Made by a program: the position numbers and the translations under genes. The notes beneath the pieces are model-generated. The model did no database searches and had not been told where the DNA came from. It saw nothing but the letters and a program-made list of their open reading frames with translations. Positions 60,511-64,000 of a stretch of DNA of 64,000 nucleotides are shown one piece after another. The stretch's first letter is position 1; each line of letters begins with the position of its first letter. The DNA comes from Paenibacillus sp. N3.4 (GTDB taxonomy: Bacteria; Bacillota; Bacilli; Paenibacillales; NBRC-103111). The DNA lies in NCBI RefSeq assembly GCF_008017805.1, contig NZ_VRTT01000031.1:1-64000 (forward strand), written 5' to 3'.

Positions 60511-60618
60511 TTACCATGCAAAAGCCATAGTTATAATAACCAAAAGAATAAAGAGAACTAAAACTTCGGCCATATGATTACGATGACGAAATCCTTCTAC
60601 TGCTACTCCCATATTCAT
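60511..60618 (-). CDS. YjcZ-like small sporulation membrane protein, 35 residues
   Basis: On the minus strand CAAGGAG lies five bases before an ATG that opens a 35-residue frame, ending VLVLFILLVIITMAFAW. This helix closely resembles YjcZ family proteins (FVLIVVLFILLIIIG) and the helix of the 41324 gene. A minus-strand terminator follows. The gene is too short for standard gene finders. Confidence 0.78.
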   Translation of the reverse strand: MNMGVAVEGFRHRNHMAEVLVLFILLVIITMAFAW

Positions 60619-60731
60619 ATCCACTCCTTGAATGAATTTTTATTACTCTTTATACTATGACAACATTTTCCTCTTGATTGGACGATGCAAACAAGGCACA
60701 TGAACATTTTACATCGGATTGAGGTAGGATA

Positions 60732-60794
60732 TTGACAGATGAAGATGATCATCCTATAATTTAAACAAATGTTTAATTTAAACAAACGTTTAAA
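60732..60794 (+). promoter_or_regulatory. consensus promoter and tandem operators for the YhgE-like gene
   Basis: TTGACA (60732-60737), exactly 17 bases, TATAAT (60755-60760): perfect consensus. Directly overlapping and following it are two palindromes TTTAAAC-AAAT-GTTTAAT (60760-60777) and TTTAAAC-AAAC-GTTTAAA (60777-60794). The TetR encoded at 61997 is the obvious binder. The double site and strong promoter suggest tight repression with high induced output. Confidence 0.9.
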
Positions 60795-60810
60795 AAAGGG
60801 GATTATGATC

Positions 60811-61971
60811 ATGAATCATGCATTAGGCGGGTTTCTGAAACAAACATCGACGAAGGTTGGTATTGCTACCGCGATAATGTTTCAATTGCTGTTCAGTATT
60901 ATTTGGATGACAGGTTATACGGGAGTATCCGATAATACCAAAAATTTAAAAATTGCGATTGTGAACGAAGATCAGGGTATGGGCAACCAAATCGTAAAGA
61001 ACTTGCAAGGGACTCTCCCTTTTCAAACGGAGCTTATCCCAACAAATGAAGAGGCGCAAAAGAAGTTAAATGATCGTGATGTTCAAATGGTCGTACACAT
61101 CTCGGCTGATTTTACCAAGCAGCTTCAAACACAGGGGCAAAAAGCGCCAATTGGTTATACCATAAATGAATCCAATCCATCGATGACCAAGTCGGTCATG
61201 CAAGCCGTGGCTGGCAATATTACTGCGATCGTCAATAAAGAAGCTGTTGTCGCAGGGACTTCTGCTGTACTTGTACAAATGAACCCAAATTTGCCCGCTG
61301 ATCAAGCCGCTCAAGTGGCCCAAGGCTTAGCGAGCAAAGTAACCTCCGACATACAAAGCACGAATAAGGTGAAGGATATGCCGAATCAAATGCTGCCGAT
61401 GATGCTCGTTCTTGCCTCCATTGTGGGGATGATGATCATGGGAATGAACTTTAGTGTTTCCACATCCCTACTTGGTATTTCCGTTTCCAAATGGGGAAAA
61501 CTGGCTGCTCGAATTGTTGTGACGGTGGCTGCCTCAGTCGTAATTGGTTTAGTCAGCGCAACGATGGTTGTCTCTTTAGGTGGGCATGTAGAAAAAGGGT
61601 TTTTATCCTTATGGGGATTTGAATCGATCTTTTTATTCACCTTCGCAGCCGTAGCCCAGATGTTTTTGACATTGTTCGGGAACGCGGGTATGCTATTTAA
61701 CATTGCTATGTTATCCTTACAATTAGTGTCCTCTGGAGCGATTGTTCCAAGGGAGCTTCTGTCGAACTTTTATCATTCTCTCAGTAATTTCTTTCCTGCT
61801 ACCTATGCAATTAACGGCGTCATGAATATTTTATTCGGTGGGCCCGGAGTAGGCAAGGAAGTTGGTTCTTTATTTCTTATTGCTGCAATTGCGTTAGTGA
61901 TCGACATCTTTGTTGTTTCCTTGAAAAAGGCGAAATTAGCCGTCAAGACACATCAATCACAAGCGGTGTAA
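60811..61971 (+). CDS. YhgE/Pip-like ABC-2 type membrane protein
   Basis: 386 residues. One N-terminal helix (about 22-40), a large extracytoplasmic domain (about 45-190) and about five C-terminal helices (AMLSLQLVSSGAIVPRELL region). It looks like the ABC-2 permease/YhgE type. ATG 60811 has AAGGGG nine bases upstream; ATG 60805 is closer than usual. A promoter with double operators lies upstream and the TetR regulator 25 bases downstream. Export substrate unknown; no ATPase is adjacent. Confidence 0.85.
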   Translation: MNHALGGFLKQTSTKVGIATAIMFQLLFSIIWMTGYTGVSDNTKNLKIAIVNEDQGMGNQIVKNLQGTLPFQTELIPTNEEAQKKLNDRDVQMVVHISADFTKQLQTQGQKAPIGYTINESNPSMTKSVMQAVAGNITAIVNKEAVVAGTSAVLVQMNPNLPADQAAQVAQGLASKVTSDIQSTNKVKDMPNQMLPMMLVLASIVGMMIMGMNFSVSTSLLGISVSKWGKLAARIVVTVAASVVIGLVSATMVVSLGGHVEKGFLSLWGFESIFLFTFAAVAQMFLTLFGNAGMLFNIAMLSLQLVSSGAIVPRELLSNFYHSLSNFFPATYAINGVMNILFGGPGVGKEVGSLFLIAAIALVIDIFVVSLKKAKLAVKTHQSQAV

Positions 61972-61996
61972 TTGAACGGAGGAGGACTCTGTACGG

Positions 61997-62608
61997 ATGG
62001 TTCAACAAGAAATAGATGCGAAGATGCGGATACTTTTGGCAGCTAGGAAGCTTTTTGCCAAGTATGGCTATGATGCAACAAGCGTTCGTCAAATATGTGA
62101 GGAGGCCGGGGCCAATGTGGCTCTGGTTTCCTATTATTTTGGGGGAAAAGAGAGCGTTTTCCATGCTATTTTTGAACATTTTTTTCCTACGCATCGGATA
62201 GCTGAGTTCTTAGTCGTTGAGGACCCGATTCAGGGAATCAAGACGATTATTCAAGAAGTTATACTCATAAGAAGCGCGGATCCGGAATTGATTACCCTCA
62301 TCCAGATGGAGATTATCACGATCACGCCTCGTGTTGAGAAGATGAGAGAAATTGTTTATCCTTTATGGAATAAGGTTAGAGATTTGTTGGAAAAAGGCAG
62401 GCAGCAGGGGATGTTTCATTTTGAATCCCTGGACAGCACGCTTATGTTTGTGTTAGGCTCGATATTTTTCTATAAGCAGCGGGATTTTTTCGAGCTTATG
62501 TTTACGGATGCGCGGCCTGATTCGCAAACGCTTGTGAATCAAACGACAATTTATGTGATGAACGCACTAGGTTATCAGACAAAAGGAGAGGAATGCGACA
62601 ATGGGTAA
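61997..62608 (+). CDS. TetR-family regulator
   Basis: 203 residues. HTH at 22-50 (YGYDATSVRQICEEAGANVA, SYYFGGKE), then a helical ligand domain. GGAGGAGGA precedes the ATG. It lies in the same transcript as the YhgE-like gene and its 3' end overlaps the start of the fructokinase-like gene by eight bases. It probably represses the promoter at 60732. Confidence 0.92.
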   Translation: MVQQEIDAKMRILLAARKLFAKYGYDATSVRQICEEAGANVALVSYYFGGKESVFHAIFEHFFPTHRIAEFLVVEDPIQGIKTIIQEVILIRSADPELITLIQMEIITITPRVEKMREIVYPLWNKVRDLLEKGRQQGMFHFESLDSTLMFVLGSIFFYKQRDFFELMFTDARPDSQTLVNQTTIYVMNALGYQTKGEECDNG

Positions 62609-63561
62609 AAGTTTTATTGTGTGTTTGGGTGAGCTATTGATTGATTTCGTGCCTGATGTAAACGGGCAGGCTTTGGTTGATGTTGTGAGTTTCCAGCGGG
62701 CGGCGGGCGGAGCGCCGGCCAATGTGGCTGCGGCGTCGCCAAACTGGGCGGCGACGCGAGGTTTATAGGCAAAATCGGCCAAGATCCCTTTGGCGATTTC
62801 TTACTGCGCACGCTTGACGAAGTCGGCGTGCAAACGGCAGTTATCCAGACCGACGAGGCGAAGACCGGTCTGGCGTTTGTTTCATTGCGCGCGGATGGCG
62901 AGCGCGATTTTTTGTTTTTCCGCGACCCGGCGGCGGACATGCTGCTGCGCGAAGACGAAGTCGAGACGCAGTGGCTGGAAGACGCGCGGTCTATCATTTC
63001 GGCTCGGTATCGCTGATCGCCGAGCCTTGCCGCACCGCTACGCTGGACGCCGCGCGCCGCGCCAGAGATCTTGGCGCATTGGTGTCCTACGACCCCAATG
63101 TGCGCCTTGCGCTATGGCCGAGCGCTGACGCGGCTCGGGCAGAAATTCTTGCGCAGCTTCCGCTAGCGGATGTGGTCAAAGTGAGCGAGGAGGAAATTGA
63201 ATTCCTCCTCGGCGTGGATGCGACCACAGGGGCGCAGCAGCTGCTGGAGCAAGGACCTAAAGTGGTTATCATCACTTTAGGACCCGGAGGCTGCCGTATT
63301 GTTACCGCACGGCAGGACGTACTTGTTCCCGGCCAGCCCGCTGCTGCCGTGGATACGACCGGCGCCGGCGACAGCTTCGTCGGCGGCATGCTCTTACAAC
63401 TGGCGTCGCTGGGCTTGACGCCAGCTACAATCGTTGATGCGCTCAGTGAAGACGGGGCAACAGAACGTGTATTCACGTTCGCGAATCGTGTCGGAGCCAT
63501 CACTACGACCCGTAGAGGGGCAATTCCAGCACTCCCTACACTCGCGGAAGTGCAGGACTAG
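62601..63561 (+). pseudogene. PfkB-type sugar kinase (fructokinase-like), two frameshifts
   Basis: About 320 codons. Three frames join to one ribokinase-type kinase: GKSFIVCLGELLIDFVPD and GGAPANV at the start, FIGKIGQDPFGDFLL, then SLRADGERDFLFFRDP, SYDPNVRLALWP, and the catalytic DTTGAGDSFVGGML. Shifts lie near 62735 and near 62992; each is one base, the second in a G-run. This is either a real break or an error; the motifs are intact. Expected role: phosphorylating fructose or a related sugar. G+C is clearly higher than in neighbours. Confidence 0.82.
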
Positions 63562-63568
63562 CGCTTTC

Positions 63569-63596
63569 AATAGTCGTTTTATACAGAACGACTATT
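63569..63596 (+). terminator. hairpin after the kinase gene
   Basis: AATAGTCGTT pairs with AACGACTATT around eight bases. It has no proper T-run, so termination is uncertain. Confidence 0.5.
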
Positions 63597-63768
63597 TCAA
63601 TTGGATTGAGATAATAGTTGTGTCACTCGTACCTATTGTTTAAAGTCAAGTCTGGTTCAAACGATTGAAGCAAAAAAGAAATTAATGAAAATATGTTGAA
63701 AAATGGAAGTCTTTGTGATAATTTAGTTTCATAGCGATTAATTATCATATCACGTTGTGTGATTTGCG

Positions 63769-63820
63769 AAGAACGCAAATTTCAGATGGGTCCCCATCTG
63801 AGGTTTGCGTTCTTTTGTTT
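63769..63820 (+). terminator. strong terminator in the leader of the CpaB-like gene
   Basis: AAGAACGCAAA pairs with TTTGCGTTCTT, with an inner CAGATGGG/CCATCTG stem, followed by TTTTGTTTTTT. It lies 41 bases before the TTG start of the next gene and may end the previous transcript or act as an attenuator. A small hairpin (ATCAC/GTGTGAT) precedes it. Confidence 0.85.
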
Positions 63821-63860
63821 TTTATCAAAAAAAGGTCGGAATGGGAGAGGAGGTGGGATT

Positions 63861-64000
63861 TTGAATCGCAGGAGAAGCCTAATGATTAGCTTGGTGGCTG
63901 CCGTTTTGGCAGGGCTGCTGGTATATGGCGTATATGTGATGCAGATAAAACAAGTGGAACTGCAACAAACGGTTCAAGTTGTTGTGCCTAAGGACTTTAT
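63861..64000 (+). CDS. CpaB/SAF-like protein, N-terminus (partial)
   Basis: A TTG start with AGGAGGTG five bases upstream opens a frame to the window end: a basic start (MNRRRSLMISLVAAVLAG), a single membrane helix, then QTVQVVVPKDFI. This fits the start of CpaB-type proteins of Flp pilus assembly with an SAF domain. Only 46 residues are in the window, so the call is tentative. Confidence 0.65.
   Translation, partial: MNRRRSLMISLVAAVLAGLLVYGVYVMQIKQVELQQTVQVVVPKDF

Overview
The window looks like chromosomal DNA of a spore-forming, low-to-mid G+C member of the Bacillota, most likely Paenibacillus or a close relative. This is an inference from gene families, not from a database search. Supporting signs are a Bacillus-type 23S-5S-tRNA array, AGGAGG-type ribosome binding sites, sporulation-type genes (YyaC-like, two YjcZ-like small proteins, a SpoIIM-like membrane protein), a ydaO/yuaA c-di-AMP riboswitch, and many one- and two-component regulators.

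Layout. 0-1.3 kb: end of an rRNA operon (23S tail, 5S) followed by eight tRNAs and a terminator. 1.6-3.9 kb: DUF1450 gene, a 30-residue membrane peptide, ferritin, a coiled-coil membrane protein and an AIM24-like protein. 3.9-4.4 kb: a second promoter-tRNA-terminator unit (Gly, Arg, Pro, Gly). 4.5-4.8 kb: two tandem 113-bp repeats. 5.0-6.2 kb: a decayed FecCD-type iron-siderophore permease. 6.3-7.3 kb: c-di-AMP riboswitch and an NlpC/P60 wall hydrolase. 7.4-17 kb: ordinary chromosomal genes (GT2 glycosyltransferase, YyaC-like, ABC exporter, HAD phosphatase, LspA, TopB). 17.1-20.1 kb: LacI regulator with its own operator, and a diguanylate cyclase. 20.2-27.3 kb: a cell-envelope cluster of uncertain job (GDPD-like membrane protein, DUF4129, frameshifted DUF4350, MoxR ATPase, DUF58, SpoIIM-like, RDD). 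27.3-38.5 kb: deacetylase, AraC plus MelA alpha-galactosidase, a broken MMPL transporter beside an HssRS-like two-component system, cupredoxin, DedA, thioredoxin-like and metallo-beta-lactamase-fold genes. 38.7-40.0 kb: an intact-looking IS3 element. 40.1-41.3 kb: a truncated DNA-binding gene and a gene-free field of hairpins.

41.7-53.1 kb is the clearest functional unit: a divergent sugar locus. On the minus strand are a solute-binding protein and two ABC permeases. On the plus strand are a GH3 beta-glucosidase, a roughly 1,100-residue GH94-type phosphorylase resembling Listeria 1,2-beta-oligoglucan phosphorylase, a LacI regulator and a broken Gfo/Idh dehydrogenase. Five copies of a GAAACGTTTC-type operator lie over the two divergent promoters. 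The likely job is uptake and phosphorolysis/hydrolysis of beta-1,2-gluco-oligosaccharides.

53-64 kb: a very large hybrid histidine kinase, a DoxX-like protein and a DHA2 exporter, an HTH-regulator/peptide-deformylase pair behind tandem palindromic operators, an integrase remnant, a tiny YjcZ-like protein, a YhgE-like ABC-2 membrane protein with its TetR regulator and a very clear promoter/operator, a frameshifted fructokinase-like gene, and the start of a CpaB/SAF-like gene running off the end.

Several genes carry frameshifts (5.0-6.2, 22.3, 32.8, 52.6-52.8, 62.7-63.0 kb). The permease and the MMPL gene also carry deletions or fusions and are probably truly decayed. The single-base homopolymer shifts elsewhere could be sequencing errors.
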